Positions 8,781-17,126 are shown, counted from the stretch's first letter. The stretch: DNA of 39,127 nucleotides from an uncultured Corynebacterium sp. (GCF_945649885.1 NZ_CALZFS010000010.1:1-39127), one strand, 5' to 3'. Made by a program: numbers and translations. The notes: generated by a model not told the origin, from the sequence alone.

Positions 8781-8993
8781 CTATTTACGACGGGCCCGCC
8801 ACATGGCCACGGTGGCGAGTACTAACACCAAAGCCAGGAGCGCAGGCCAGACCTTCGGTTCCGGCTGGACCACATTGACGGCTGCCTGAACCACAGCCAG
8901 AAAAGCAAAGAACCCCAGGAAGCCGATGAATGCATCCAGCTGCAGATTCCTGCGCTGTGCCTCGGAGTGATCCTGGGGGTCCCTGTTGCTCAT
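8781..8993 (-). CDS. Small two-helix membrane protein
   Basis: This 70-residue protein has a hydrophilic N-terminus (MSNRDPQDHSEAQRRN) and two predicted membrane helices (about residues 18-38 and 47-65). It ends in a basic RARRK tail, which suggests both termini are cytoplasmic. I do not recognise a family. It follows tusG after 24 nt on the same strand and could be cotranscribed. However, TAGAGT lies 7 nt before the ATG and no Shine-Dalgarno is present, so it probably also has its own leaderless promoter. An in-frame GTG at 9002 overlaps that hexamer and is less likely. Confidence 0.65.
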   Translation of the reverse strand: MSNRDPQDHSEAQRRNLQLDAFIGFLGFFAFLAVVQAAVNVVQPEPKVWPALLALVLVLATVAMWRARRK

Positions 8994-9000
8994 GGCAACC

Positions 9001-9006
9001 ACTCTA
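9001..9006 (-). promoter_or_regulatory. Predicted -10 of small membrane protein gene
   Basis: TAGAGT on the minus strand lies 7 nt before the ATG at 8993, in the spacer after tusG. Confidence 0.4.
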
Positions 9007-9017
9007 GTCCTGAGCCA

Positions 9018-9854
9018 TTAAGCCTTCACACCACCGGCTGTCAGGCCGGAGACAATCCGACGCTGGAAGATCAGCACCATGATGATCAACGGAACCGTCA
9101 CCAGGGCACCTGCAGCCATCACGGAGGCGTAGGGGTACTCGAAGGAGTTTGGTCCGGAGAAACGTGCAATCGCCACAGTGACCGGCTCCGTGGCGGTGGT
9201 GGACAGCTGGCGGGCCAGCATGAACTCATTCCAGGAGGCAATGAATGCCAGAATCGCGGTGGTGAACAGGGCAGGTGCAGCTAGTGGCAGGAGGATCTTG
9301 CGGAAGGCCTGCCCACGGGTGGCACCATCCACACGTGCCGATTCCTCCAACTCCCACGGCAGTTGTCTGAAGAAGGACACCAGTGTGTAGATGGTCAGGG
9401 GGAGCGCGAAGGAGATATTCGGAATGATCAGGGCCTGGTAGGTGCCGATCCAGCCGATGTCACCAAAGAGCTGGAACAGGGGAGTGACCAGGGCGATACC
9501 CGGGAACATGGAGGCTGCCAGGATGATGCCGGTGACAATGCCCTTGCCAGGGAAGTTCAGGCGTGCCAGGGCATATGCGGTGAATACTCCCACGACCACT
9601 GCCAGGATGGTGGTGGTCAGACTGACAATCAGGGAATTACCGATCGCCGCCAGAAAGTTATTGCCCTTATCTGTGGCCAGGGCGTCCCTGAAGTTCTGCA
9701 GTGTGACATGGGTGGGCCACGGGGTGGTGTCGAAGGTATAGCGAGAATCGCGCAGTGCGGTGACCACCATCCAATAAAATGGTGCGAGACCCCAGAAGAG
9801 GATGAACACCACACCGGCGTAGTTCATGATCAGATTCTTGGTTTTCTTATTCAT
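9018..9854 (-). CDS. tusG: Trehalose ABC importer permease TusG
   Basis: The gene encodes a 278-residue permease of the MalG type (binding-protein-dependent sugar importers, CUT1). It has six predicted membrane helices, starting with NYAGVVFILFWGLAPFYWMVV. The cytoplasmic EAA loop for ATPase docking reads EESARVDGATRGQAFRKILLP (about residues 170-190). Its ATG overlaps the tusF stop by 4 nt (ATGA), so translation is coupled. The assignment to the trehalose system TusFGK-E rests on gene order matching the C. glutamicum cluster; the family alone shows only a disaccharide-type importer. Confidence 0.87.
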   Translation of the reverse strand: MNKKTKNLIMNYAGVVFILFWGLAPFYWMVVTALRDSRYTFDTTPWPTHVTLQNFRDALATDKGNNFLAAIGNSLIVSLTTTILAVVVGVFTAYALARLNFPGKGIVTGIILAASMFPGIALVTPLFQLFGDIGWIGTYQALIIPNISFALPLTIYTLVSFFRQLPWELEESARVDGATRGQAFRKILLPLAAPALFTTAILAFIASWNEFMLARQLSTTATEPVTVAIARFSGPNSFEYPYASVMAAGALVTVPLIIMVLIFQRRIVSGLTAGGVKA

Positions 9855-10891
9855 GATGAGGACACCTCATTGGCTACGGCAGCACCGGTGATGCCTACTC
9901 CGGCTCCTGCTATCTCAGGTTGTTTCTTCTGTTTGCGACGACGTTTGGTCTTGGCCATGCCACGCTGGCCGGAGACATCCGCCCCTAAGAAGCGGATCAT
10001 CACAAAGGCCACGAAGAAGATGAGCAGGAAGATCAGGGTAGACAGTGCAGAAGCTGAGTTGAAGTTGTTCTGACGCATATCCTCCACCACCAGCTGGGAG
10101 ATGACCGCAGTGGGGGAGTTGGAGGAACTAGAGATCATGATCACCGGCAGGTCATACATACGCAGGGCATCAAGGGTACGGAACAACACAGCCACCATCA
10201 GTGCAGGCTTGACCAGTGGGAGGGTGATCTTGGTGAACTGCTGCCACGGGGTCGCACCGTCCACACGTGCTGCCTCATAGGTGTCTCTGGGGATCATCTG
10301 GAGTCCTGCGAGGATGAGCAGTGCCATGAACGGCGTGGTCTTCCAGACATCAGCCAGGATGACTGCGGCGCGCGCCGCCCAGGGATCAGTGGTCCAGCTG
10401 ATACTCAGACCGAAGAACTCATTGATGATGCCCCGCGGTGCAAAGAGGAACTGCCACAGCTTCGCAGTCACAGCAGTGGGGATCGCCCAGGGGATCAGGA
10501 CAGCCGCACGAACCAGTGCACGACCGCGGAACTCCTTGTTCATGATCAATGCCATGCAGATACCCAGGACGGTTTCGAGAGTCACGGTGACCACGGTGAA
10601 GAAAAGTGTGATGCGCAATGCCGGCCAGAAATCAGTGGCCAGGGTTCCAGGTGGGCAGACACCCACGGTGCCATCGGAACTCATACAGCGTTGTGTCAGC
10701 CAGTAGAGGTAGTTCTCCAGACCAGCGAAACCGCCGTCGGTGAACAACCCGGTGGTGGGGTCCAGACCTTTATCCGCCTGGAAGGACAGCCAGATGGCAC
10801 GGACAATGGGATACCCGATCACCACCGCCAGAACAATCATGGCAGGCGCGATCAGCCACATGGCTGAACGGGCTTGTTTCATCTTGGCCAT
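9851..10891 (-). CDS. tusF: Trehalose ABC importer permease TusF
   Basis: This 346-residue MalF-type permease partners TusG. It has an N-terminal helix (IAPAMIVLAVVIGYPIVRAIW), a periplasmic segment with a Cys pair (QRCMSSDGTVGVCPPG, about 68-83), further helices, and an EAA loop EAARVDGATPWQQFTKITLP. The C-terminal tail of about 45 residues is odd: a very basic KTKRRRKQKK stretch followed by an Ala/Gly-rich end, presumably cytoplasmic. The ATG has an AAGGAG site. The gene begins 256 nt after the SRPBCC gene. Substrate assignment is from synteny with the trehalose uptake system. Confidence 0.87.
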   Translation of the reverse strand: MAKMKQARSAMWLIAPAMIVLAVVIGYPIVRAIWLSFQADKGLDPTTGLFTDGGFAGLENYLYWLTQRCMSSDGTVGVCPPGTLATDFWPALRITLFFTVVTVTLETVLGICMALIMNKEFRGRALVRAAVLIPWAIPTAVTAKLWQFLFAPRGIINEFFGLSISWTTDPWAARAAVILADVWKTTPFMALLILAGLQMIPRDTYEAARVDGATPWQQFTKITLPLVKPALMVAVLFRTLDALRMYDLPVIMISSSSNSPTAVISQLVVEDMRQNNFNSASALSTLIFLLIFFVAFVMIRFLGADVSGQRGMAKTKRRRKQKKQPEIAGAGVGITGAAVANEVSSS

Positions 10892-11147
10892 GTTTCCAGC
10901 GCTCCTTGAGATTGAGGGGAGTGGACAAAGGGAACTAAAAAGAAAAACTTGTTAGTTGGATCATAGAACCCCGGTGGTGGTGAAGGAACAGTCACCTACC
11001 CCCTGGATGGCCCTCCGGAGGCTGGTTGTATAAACGTTGACCTGTGGGGGACCTTCCCCAGAAGCCACCGTTTGTGGTTACACAGGATGGGAAATAGTGT
11101 CAAAGGTTGTCCTCTCCCACCGTCAGTGCAACCGTCCCCCGGGCCAC

Positions 11148-11633
11148 CTAGGAATAGAAGTCTTCGCGCAGCAGCACCCCGTGTTCCAACCACACCTTCA
11201 GGGCTGCCAGCATCCCGGTCCATCTCATACAGCTGCCAAAGGCTCCCTGGGATCCACCAGTAGTGACCTTCCAGCCGTATTCCGTGATGGTGACCTTCGT
11301 ACGGGTGTAGTCATCAACAGGTTCGAATGTGATGCTCACCCGGGTCACCCCGTCACCGGACACGGTGTCCATACCCTCCCACTCGAAGATCACTGTCCGG
11401 GAGGGGGAGACTTCGATCACCCGGACTGGAAACCTGCCGGGGAAGTCAGCGAAATCCCACGTCACGGTGGCACCTGTGTCCATGCGTCCGCGGGCACCGC
11501 CGGTGGCGAAGTATCTGGAGAGCTGGCGTGGATCCACGATCGCCTCATAGACCTGTTCGGGGCAGCGGGAGATGAAACTGAAGATGGAGAAGGATAACTC
11601 CTGGAGAGATCGGGGAGACAGCTGGGATGACAT
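11148..11633 (-). CDS. SRPBCC/AHSA1-like protein in the tus cluster
   Basis: The 161-residue product resembles the SRPBCC (START-like) superfamily, AHSA1 branch: FISRCPEQVYEAIVDPRQLSRYFA, the family-typical TGATVTWDFADFPGRFPVRVIEV, then FEWEG and a C-terminal amphipathic helix around WTGMLAALKVWLE. These proteins bind hydrophobic ligands or act as co-chaperone-like factors; no substrate can be inferred. I prefer the ATG at 11633, with an excellent AAGGAG site 6 nt upstream, over an upstream in-frame start. It sits between tusE and tusFG on the same strand, so a link to trehalose uptake is possible but unproven. Confidence 0.72.
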   Translation of the reverse strand: MSSQLSPRSLQELSFSIFSFISRCPEQVYEAIVDPRQLSRYFATGGARGRMDTGATVTWDFADFPGRFPVRVIEVSPSRTVIFEWEGMDTVSGDGVTRVSITFEPVDDYTRTKVTITEYGWKVTTGGSQGAFGSCMRWTGMLAALKVWLEHGVLLREDFYS

Positions 11634-11687
11634 AGAGACTCCTTGGGCCAGAGAATGTGAAACGCAACTGAGGTGACCCCATGATGA

Positions 11688-11720
11688 CAAAACTCCGGCC
11701 ACCTGGTGTGATGACCGGAG
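11688..11720 (-). terminator. Terminator after tusE
   Basis: On the minus strand CTCCGG (11720-11715) pairs with CCGGAG (11698-11693), with an inner CACC/GGTG pair, and is followed by TTTTGT. It lies 56 nt after the tusE stop and before the SRPBCC gene. It is probably a partial terminator separating the highly expressed binding protein from the permease genes. Confidence 0.55.
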
Positions 11721-11776
11721 AATTATGTGTGCTGCAAGCTACTTGATGCAGCTTGTGATGGGGGGGCGAAAGGCTC

Positions 11777-13057
11777 TTATTGTGAGGCGCTTTCGATGGC
11801 AGCCTTCATATCGGCGGTTGCCTGGTCAACATCCACGTCGCCGTTGATGGCTGCGTAGGCGTTGTCCTGGACTGCCTTGGAGATGGCTGGGTAAAATGGG
11901 GAGACTGGACGTGGTGCTGCGTTTTCCAGGGACTCCTTCAGTGCTGGCAGGTATGGGTACTGCTCGATGAGGGACTCGTCATCGTAGATGGATGCGAGCA
12001 CCGGTGGGAAGGAGTTGTCGGCGAACCAGGTCTGGTTCTCCTCGTTGATGATGAACTCGATGAAGTCGCGGGCAGTTGCCTTGTTCTCAGAGTTGACGTT
12101 GATGCCGTTGTTGTAGCCACCCAGGGTGGATACGCCGACGCCGTCTTCGCCCACGAGTGGCTGGACCTCGAACTTGCCGGTGGTTGCTTCTGCATCCTCG
12201 GCGTTGGTGTACATGTATGGCCAGTTGATGGCGTAGGCGGTTTCCCCCTCGGTGAAGGCCAGGTTGGTCTCCTCCTCGGTTGCCGCAGTGGAAGCAGAGG
12301 CGATGGTGCCGTCCTCGTAGCCGTCGACAAGTGCCTGCAGGCCAGCCTTGGCCTCGTCGGAGTCGACGGTCACGTTGCCGTCCTCATCCAAGACGGAGCC
12401 GCCCCAGCCTTCGATGAAGCCGATGGTGTTGACGGTCAGACCTTCGTACTGCTTGAGCTGGGTGGTCAGGCAGTCAACCTCTGCTTCTTCAGCAAGGGTG
12501 CAAGACTCCACCAGATCAGCCCAGTTCTCAGGGGCCTCTGACACGATCTCGGTGTTGCGGTAGAGCAGCTGGCCGTTGGTGTTCTGCGGCAGTGCGTAGA
12601 GGGTATCCATGTAGGTGGCGGAATCAACGGTGGATTCCAGCAGTCCGGAGGTGTCCACCTCGAGGTCGCCCTCGAGCGGTGCCAGCCACTGGTTGGCCGC
12701 GAAGTCAGCGGTCCAGATGACGTCGAGAGCCATGACGTCATAGTCGGAGTTGCCAGCCTGCAGGGACTGGACAAGGGTTTCACGCTGGGCGTCAGCCTCA
12801 CCCGCGAGCTCGTTCAGGGTGACCTGCTCATCGGGGTTTTCTTCGTTCCACTTATCGATCACCGGAATGATCTTGTCAGTGTCATTCTTGCCCATGGCGA
12901 AGGTGATCGGGCCGCGGCCCTCTTCGTCACCGGTGGCGGCAGTGGTGTCGGTGGTGGTCTCATCGGAGGAGTCTGAGCTGCAACCGGCGAGTGCGATTGC
13001 TGCGATCAGGGTGGTTGCGGCAAGCGAAGCGCCGGTCTTGCGGGAAATTCTGGACAT
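11777..13057 (-). CDS. tusE: Trehalose-binding lipoprotein TusE
   Basis: The 426-residue extracellular solute-binding protein (family 1, maltose-binding type) delivers sugar to the TusFG permease. The signal peptide is of lipoprotein type, with lipobox L-A-G-C ending at Cys26, followed by an acidic Ser/Thr/Asp-rich linker. The body shows typical family features: ITFAMGKND, YDVMALDVIWTADFAANQWL, LYALPQNTNGQLLYRN and YAINWPYMY. I place the start at ATG 13057, which has an AAAGG site and a proper signal peptide; an upstream in-frame start would add 18 residues before it. In C. glutamicum the system recovers trehalose released when mycolates are transferred. Substrate is inferred from synteny. 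Confidence 0.88.
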   Translation of the reverse strand: MSRISRKTGASLAATTLIAAIALAGCSSDSSDETTTDTTAATGDEEGRGPITFAMGKNDTDKIIPVIDKWNEENPDEQVTLNELAGEADAQRETLVQSLQAGNSDYDVMALDVIWTADFAANQWLAPLEGDLEVDTSGLLESTVDSATYMDTLYALPQNTNGQLLYRNTEIVSEAPENWADLVESCTLAEEAEVDCLTTQLKQYEGLTVNTIGFIEGWGGSVLDEDGNVTVDSDEAKAGLQALVDGYEDGTIASASTAATEEETNLAFTEGETAYAINWPYMYTNAEDAEATTGKFEVQPLVGEDGVGVSTLGGYNNGINVNSENKATARDFIEFIINEENQTWFADNSFPPVLASIYDDESLIEQYPYLPALKESLENAAPRPVSPFYPAISKAVQDNAYAAINGDVDVDQATADMKAAIESASQ

Positions 13058-13091
13058 ATTTAAGTCACCTTTCTTAGCAACAGGTAACCTA

Positions 13092-13097
13092 AATCTA
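13092..13097 (-). promoter_or_regulatory. Predicted -10 of tusE
   Basis: TAGATT on the minus strand would give a leader of about 28 nt containing the AAAGG ribosome site. A short GC hairpin with TGATTTTC after it (13139-13153) lies upstream and may end the tusK transcript. Confidence 0.4.
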
Positions 13098-13203
13098 ATG
13101 ATCCAGAACACTATCGCGCACGAAAATTCTGAAAATCACCCCCGCAGTAGGGGCGGAGAACACGTGCTTATGGCCGCGCCTTCCCCGCGATCGGGGGCAG
13201 GGG

Positions 13204-14208
13204 CTAGGTGAGACGCTCGCCGCTGTCAGGATCAAAGCGGTGAGCGGCAGCAGCATTGAAGGCGAAACTCACGGTGTCCCCGGGTGCAGGCACCTGCTCA
13301 TCTGCCCAACGGGCAACCAGACGCTCGCCCCCACAGGTGGCATAGACATAGGACTCAGAACCCAGTTCCTCCACGATGTCCACCACGCCCTCCACCACGG
13401 TGTAACCAGGCGGCACCTCAGCAGCTCCAGCGATCATCGCCTCGGGACGTACCCCCATGGTGACACCGTCACGGGGGAAGAGGTTCATGGAGGGGGACCC
13501 GATGAAACCAGCGACGAAAGCATTGACAGGGGCATCGTAAAGCTCCCTGGGCGGGGCGACCTGCTGCAGCAACCCATCCTTGAGCACCGCCACCCGATCA
13601 CCCATCGTCATCGCTTCCACCTGATCATGGGTGACATACACGGTGGTGGTACCAAGACGACGCTGCAGAGACGCAACCTCAGCACGGGTCTGGACACGCA
13701 GCTTGGCATCCAGGTTAGACAGCGGCTCATCCATGAGGAACACCTTCGGATTACGCACCAGCGCACGGCCCATGGCCACACGCTGACGCTGTCCCCCCGA
13801 TAGATCCTTCGGCTTACGGTCCAGGAACTCCGTGAGGCCGAGAATCTCCGCAGCCTCACCCACCTTGGCGTCAATCTCCGCCTGCGGCATCTTGGCCAAT
13901 TTCAGGGCAAAACCCATATTTTTCGCCACCGACATGTGTGGATAGAGCGCATAGTTCTGAAACACCATCGCAATATCACGCTCTGCTGGCTCCTGCCCGG
14001 TGACATCGCGACCACTGATGCTGATGACACCGGACTCCACCTCCTCCAAACCCGCCAAGGCCCGCAGGGTGGTGGACTTGCCACAACCAGAAGGACCCAC
14101 GAGCACGAGGAATTCACCATCAGCGATATCCAGATCGAGCTCATAGACAGTGGGACGCTCCGCGCCGGGGTAGCGGATGGAGACTTTGTCGAATGTGACC
14201 GTTGCCAT
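13204..14208 (-). CDS. tusK: Sugar ABC transporter ATPase TusK (MsmK/UgpC type)
   Basis: This 334-residue ATPase energises the TusFG importer. It shows Walker A GPSGCGKST, the Q-loop in VFQNYALYPHMSV, the signature LSGGQRQRVAMGRAL, Walker B VFLMDEPLSNLD, the H-loop YVTHDQVEAMT, and a C-terminal OB/TOBE-like domain (about 240-334) typical of the MalK/MsmK family. The short tail is compatible with a general sugar-importer ATPase. It is separated from tusE by 146 nt and a weak terminator-like hairpin. No Shine-Dalgarno precedes the ATG. TAACTT lies 8 nt upstream, so a leaderless start is possible. Confidence 0.9.
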   Translation of the reverse strand: MATVTFDKVSIRYPGAERPTVYELDLDIADGEFLVLVGPSGCGKSTTLRALAGLEEVESGVISISGRDVTGQEPAERDIAMVFQNYALYPHMSVAKNMGFALKLAKMPQAEIDAKVGEAAEILGLTEFLDRKPKDLSGGQRQRVAMGRALVRNPKVFLMDEPLSNLDAKLRVQTRAEVASLQRRLGTTTVYVTHDQVEAMTMGDRVAVLKDGLLQQVAPPRELYDAPVNAFVAGFIGSPSMNLFPRDGVTMGVRPEAMIAGAAEVPPGYTVVEGVVDIVEELGSESYVYATCGGERLVARWADEQVPAPGDTVSFAFNAAAAHRFDPDSGERLT

Positions 14209-14261
14209 GCTTGATTAAGTTACCAGGAGCATAGGGCACACAGGTACAGACAGTGGGTTGA

Positions 14262-14666
14262 TCAGGGTTTCTGAACGAGCTTCGACGTGTTTTCTGCAGT
14301 CTTGACCGCTGAAACGACGAACTCCAGGAAGAGACGAGTCATGATCAGGGAGAAGAGTGTCGCCAGGCCGACCGGAATCCAACCCAGGATCAGAATGAAG
14401 ATAGCCCTGCCCACCAAGCCACTGAACAGTGCGCCGAAGAATGGCAGTAGCCAACCGATAAACATGGCCACGGCAGCGACAATCAACGCGAAGACATAGA
14501 TGAACTTGGCAAACTTCAGAGAGATGAAAGAATCAAAGTTGGCATCGAAGAGTGTCTTGAAAAACCCTTTGGCCTCGGTGGTCGTGTTGGTACCTGTCTG
14601 CCAGGATTGTGGACCGTCTGGGTTGGGTCCTTCATTGTGTGGGTAGTTGTTCTCGGGATAAGCCAT
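14262..14666 (-). CDS. DUF4282 membrane protein
   Basis: This 134-residue protein has a polar, Asn/Pro-rich N-terminus of about 30 residues, then KGFFKTLFDANFDSFISLKFAKFIY, typical of DUF4282. Two membrane helices follow (about 54-73 and 82-108), with an amphipathic C-terminal helix RLFLEFVVSAVKTAENTSKL. Function is unknown. The family is common in actinobacterial envelopes. The ATG has a strong AAGGAG site, but an 8-bp inverted repeat ends exactly at the start codon (see the hairpin feature). It lies 53 nt upstream of tusK on the same strand. Confidence 0.78.
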   Translation of the reverse strand: MAYPENNYPHNEGPNPDGPQSWQTGTNTTTEAKGFFKTLFDANFDSFISLKFAKFIYVFALIVAAVAMFIGWLLPFFGALFSGLVGRAIFILILGWIPVGLATLFSLIMTRLFLEFVVSAVKTAENTSKLVQKP

Positions 14667-14703
14667 CAGAGACTCCTTTGCAATGGAAACAAAACAGTCT
14701 CTG
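14667..14703 (-). promoter_or_regulatory. Hairpin over the DUF4282 ribosome site
   Basis: On the minus strand CAGAGACT and AGTCTCTG form a perfect 8-bp stem with a 21-nt loop. The right arm overlaps the end of the AAAGGAG ribosome site and abuts the ATG. The pairing could limit ribosome access. Confidence 0.4.
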
Positions 14704-14760
14704 AGGTTAGACCAGATAATTTAATGTGCCAGTCTTGCTACCCCTGTGGGCTAGCTACCG

Positions 14761-15423
14761 CTAGATACGGGTGTCCACCTTCTCTGACAGGGAAATCTGA
14801 TCCAGACGATCAGTGTCTGCAAGTCCTGATACCACGACTGCAGAACCCCCGGCTGCCAGTGGGGCGAGAACCTGCTGCTTGAAGCTTTCTGCATCTGACC
14901 AGCCGGTGCTCAAGACACGGGCCTTCGGGGTCGCCCCGGAGTCACCGACAATGTCAGGGAGAATGCGGGTGGGGTTGAAGAACTGATCACCATAGAAACG
15001 GACTGTGGGGCCGAAATCGATGGCTCCCTGTGGAAGCTCACCACCACTTTCCACCACACCGCGACCGAAGGGGTCATCGCTGACCAGCACCACATCACCA
15101 TGGCCACTGTTGATCTCAAAGCGATCAGGGGAGGTGAACACGACATCAGCACCTGTCACACCCTCGTGGCCGAAGGTGACCTCCACCTCGGTGGCAAGTG
15201 CACCCAGCACGATCACGGCTGTCTGCCAACCGACGGGAAGATCAATCGCGATGGTGGAATCCTCATCCAGATCGAGCTCCTCCAGAAGCATGTTTCCCAC
15301 CTTTGACGCCCAGTTATCCAGGGTGATGGCGGAAAAGTCCAGGCGGGCGCCAGTGGTTTCGTTATAGACGGTCAGGCGCGGGGAAGCGGGGTCTGTGGCA
15401 AGAAGATGAGAAAGCAGTTGCAT
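14761..15423 (-). CDS. TIGR03089 family protein
   Basis: This 220-residue protein corresponds to the actinobacterial TIGR03089 family, which resembles the N-terminal part of AMP-dependent ligases but lacks the AMP-binding core and the C-terminal domain. The conserved start (LLATDPASPRLTVYNETTGARLDFS) and LDNWASKVGNML are recognisable, and the Ile/Val/Gly-rich middle fits a residual ligase fold. It is probably not an active ligase; the role is unknown. It lies 43 nt downstream of lcpA on the same strand, an arrangement also found in mycobacteria (Rv3267-Rv3268, from memory). No Shine-Dalgarno is seen. TAATCT 7 nt before the ATG suggests a leaderless start. Confidence 0.8.
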   Translation of the reverse strand: MQLLSHLLATDPASPRLTVYNETTGARLDFSAITLDNWASKVGNMLLEELDLDEDSTIAIDLPVGWQTAVIVLGALATEVEVTFGHEGVTGADVVFTSPDRFEINSGHGDVVLVSDDPFGRGVVESGGELPQGAIDFGPTVRFYGDQFFNPTRILPDIVGDSGATPKARVLSTGWSDAESFKQQVLAPLAAGGSAVVVSGLADTDRLDQISLSEKVDTRI

Positions 15424-15426
15424 GGC

Positions 15427-15457
15427 ACCCAGATTAGGGAAAAATCCGTATCTGGGT
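15427..15457 (-). promoter_or_regulatory. Palindrome overlapping the TIGR03089 -10
   Basis: A perfect 8-bp inverted repeat (ACCCAGAT/ATCTGGGT, 15-nt spacer) lies between the lcpA stop and the TIGR03089 start. One arm overlaps the predicted -10 TAATCT. It could be an operator, or an lcpA-proximal hairpin. Confidence 0.35.
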
Positions 15458-15466
15458 AGGGGACAA

Positions 15467-17032
15467 CTAGTTCACACAGCGGGGGCCATCGCCGCCGGCG
15501 TCGATCTCCGGGCTGAGAATCGGGTCACCGGAACCATCTGCACCGGGCTGACCAACAGAGCTTGGGTTTGCTGCAACCTCAACATTCGGGCCAGCATAAT
15601 CAATGTGTGGGATGACGATGATGGTGTCGGAATCCAGGGAATCATTCTGCATGATCGGCAGTCCGCCTAACTCCTCAGCGATGGTGATCGCCTGTGGATC
15701 AGTGGTGTCGGATGCCAGAACCTGGGACTCAAAGTAGAGGCCCTCGATGGCATTACCGGTCTCTTCGATGGTGAAGCCGAGCCCCTCGAGGTGGGCTGCC
15801 ACACCACTGGCAAGACCAGCGGTGCCGGAACCGTTGAGAACATGGACCATCGTGTCGGCGTTATTGGTTTCTGGGGCGGGCTGGTCACCATCACCACCAG
15901 GAGAGTCCTGTGGTTCTGGTTCCTGACCACCGAGGGCGTCTTCAAAGAATGCCTGAACCTGGACCGGGTCAACCGTGACCACGGACTCGCCATAATCACC
16001 GACACCATCGATCGAGGTGACAGGAATGGTGGTGAAGATGACATTGCCACCGGCGAGGTTCTGCAACTGGGTGGCAAAACCCATCACGTCCCACCCCTCG
16101 TCGATGATGACTGAGCGCATGACGGCGTCGGCAAGCGCAGAGAGCTTCGCCGGGTTGGTCAGGGTGCCGGAGGAGAGAACCTGGTTAACCAGGGAGGCCA
16201 TGAAAGCCTGCTGACGGACGATACGGTCAAGGTCACCGCGGGGGAGACCATGGCGCTGGCGGACAAAGGACAAGGCGTCAGAACCACCCAGGGTTTGACG
16301 GCCCGCAGAGAAATCCGCACCGGACAGAGGCTCATTGACCGCATTATTCAGGCAGACATCAACACCACCCACGGCATCAGTCAGCAGCACAAACCCGAGG
16401 AGACCGATCTCCGCATAGTGATCAACGGTGATGCCGGTGAGATCAGACACTGCATCAATGAGGCCTTCGCGGCCAGACTCTTTGGAACGGGATTCCAGTT
16501 CTGCATCATTGGTGAAACCCTGCTCAACAAGTTCAGCCTGGCGGGCATCCTTGTGAGCACCATAAACACCATTGATCTTCATGTTTCCGTAATCATCATC
16601 ACTGATATAGGCATCGCGGGGGATGGACACAGCAGTGGCGGAGGATCCGTCATTGGGGACACGAATCACCATGATGGTGTCAGTATTGTCATTTTCCTCA
16701 TCACCGGCACGCAACATCGCGATCTCATCATCGGAGAGACGGTTTCCCTGGGCATCAGAACGGGAGTCAGAACCCACGAGAAGGATATCGGTGGCACCAT
16801 CTGTAGCCTCGCCATCCTTCACACCCTCACCACCACCGAGTGTCAGGTTGCCGGCATTAGCCACATCACCGATGCTGCCGACCGCGAAATATCCCAGCCC
16901 TGAGACCAACAACACCAGCACAGAAAGGAAGGCCACGATGGAACGCACAGCCAACGGCCCGGCCTGTTTGGTGGACTGCAGTGCTGCAGGGGCTGCCTGA
17001 ATATCCCGGACGGGGCGGTACTTTTCGGTCAC
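15467..17032 (-). CDS. lcpA: LytR-CpsA-Psr family protein LcpA
   Basis: This LCP-family phosphotransferase attaches arabinogalactan to peptidoglycan at the outer face of the membrane. From the chosen GTG it has 521 residues: a short cytoplasmic N-terminus, one membrane helix (AVRSIVAFLSVLVLLVSGLG), then the LCP domain with DILLVGSDSRSD, DTIMVIRVPNDG, VSIPRDAY and LSFVRQRHGLPRGDLDRI, including the conserved Arg and Asp residues. A Pro/Glu-rich linker leads to a C-terminal LytR_C domain (VHVLNGSGTAGLASGVAAHL). The start is uncertain: an in-frame TTG at 17083 is the alternative. It is divergent from wbbL, which acts in the same polymer pathway. Confidence 0.88.
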   Translation of the reverse strand: MTEKYRPVRDIQAAPAALQSTKQAGPLAVRSIVAFLSVLVLLVSGLGYFAVGSIGDVANAGNLTLGGGEGVKDGEATDGATDILLVGSDSRSDAQGNRLSDDEIAMLRAGDEENDNTDTIMVIRVPNDGSSATAVSIPRDAYISDDDYGNMKINGVYGAHKDARQAELVEQGFTNDAELESRSKESGREGLIDAVSDLTGITVDHYAEIGLLGFVLLTDAVGGVDVCLNNAVNEPLSGADFSAGRQTLGGSDALSFVRQRHGLPRGDLDRIVRQQAFMASLVNQVLSSGTLTNPAKLSALADAVMRSVIIDEGWDVMGFATQLQNLAGGNVIFTTIPVTSIDGVGDYGESVVTVDPVQVQAFFEDALGGQEPEPQDSPGGDGDQPAPETNNADTMVHVLNGSGTAGLASGVAAHLEGLGFTIEETGNAIEGLYFESQVLASDTTDPQAITIAEELGGLPIMQNDSLDSDTIIVIPHIDYAGPNVEVAANPSSVGQPGADGSGDPILSPEIDAGGDGPRCVN

Positions 17033-17120
17033 GGTATTTGCAAACCCTTCATGGACGGAAGTGGTGGAGACCCTTGAGTTCAAGGCCCTTCGAAAAAGAC
17101 AATAAAGATACTGCCTAGGG

Positions 17121-17126
17121 ATTCTA
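17121..17126 (-). promoter_or_regulatory. Possible -10 of lcpA
   Basis: TAGAAT on the minus strand would start an RNA about 80 nt upstream of the GTG at 17032. There is no convincing -35. Confidence 0.3.

Noticed and set aside
11010..11019. CCTCCGGAGG palindrome between the SRPBCC gene and tusF
   Set aside because: Short, self-complementary GC sequence with no T-tract; expected by chance in this composition.
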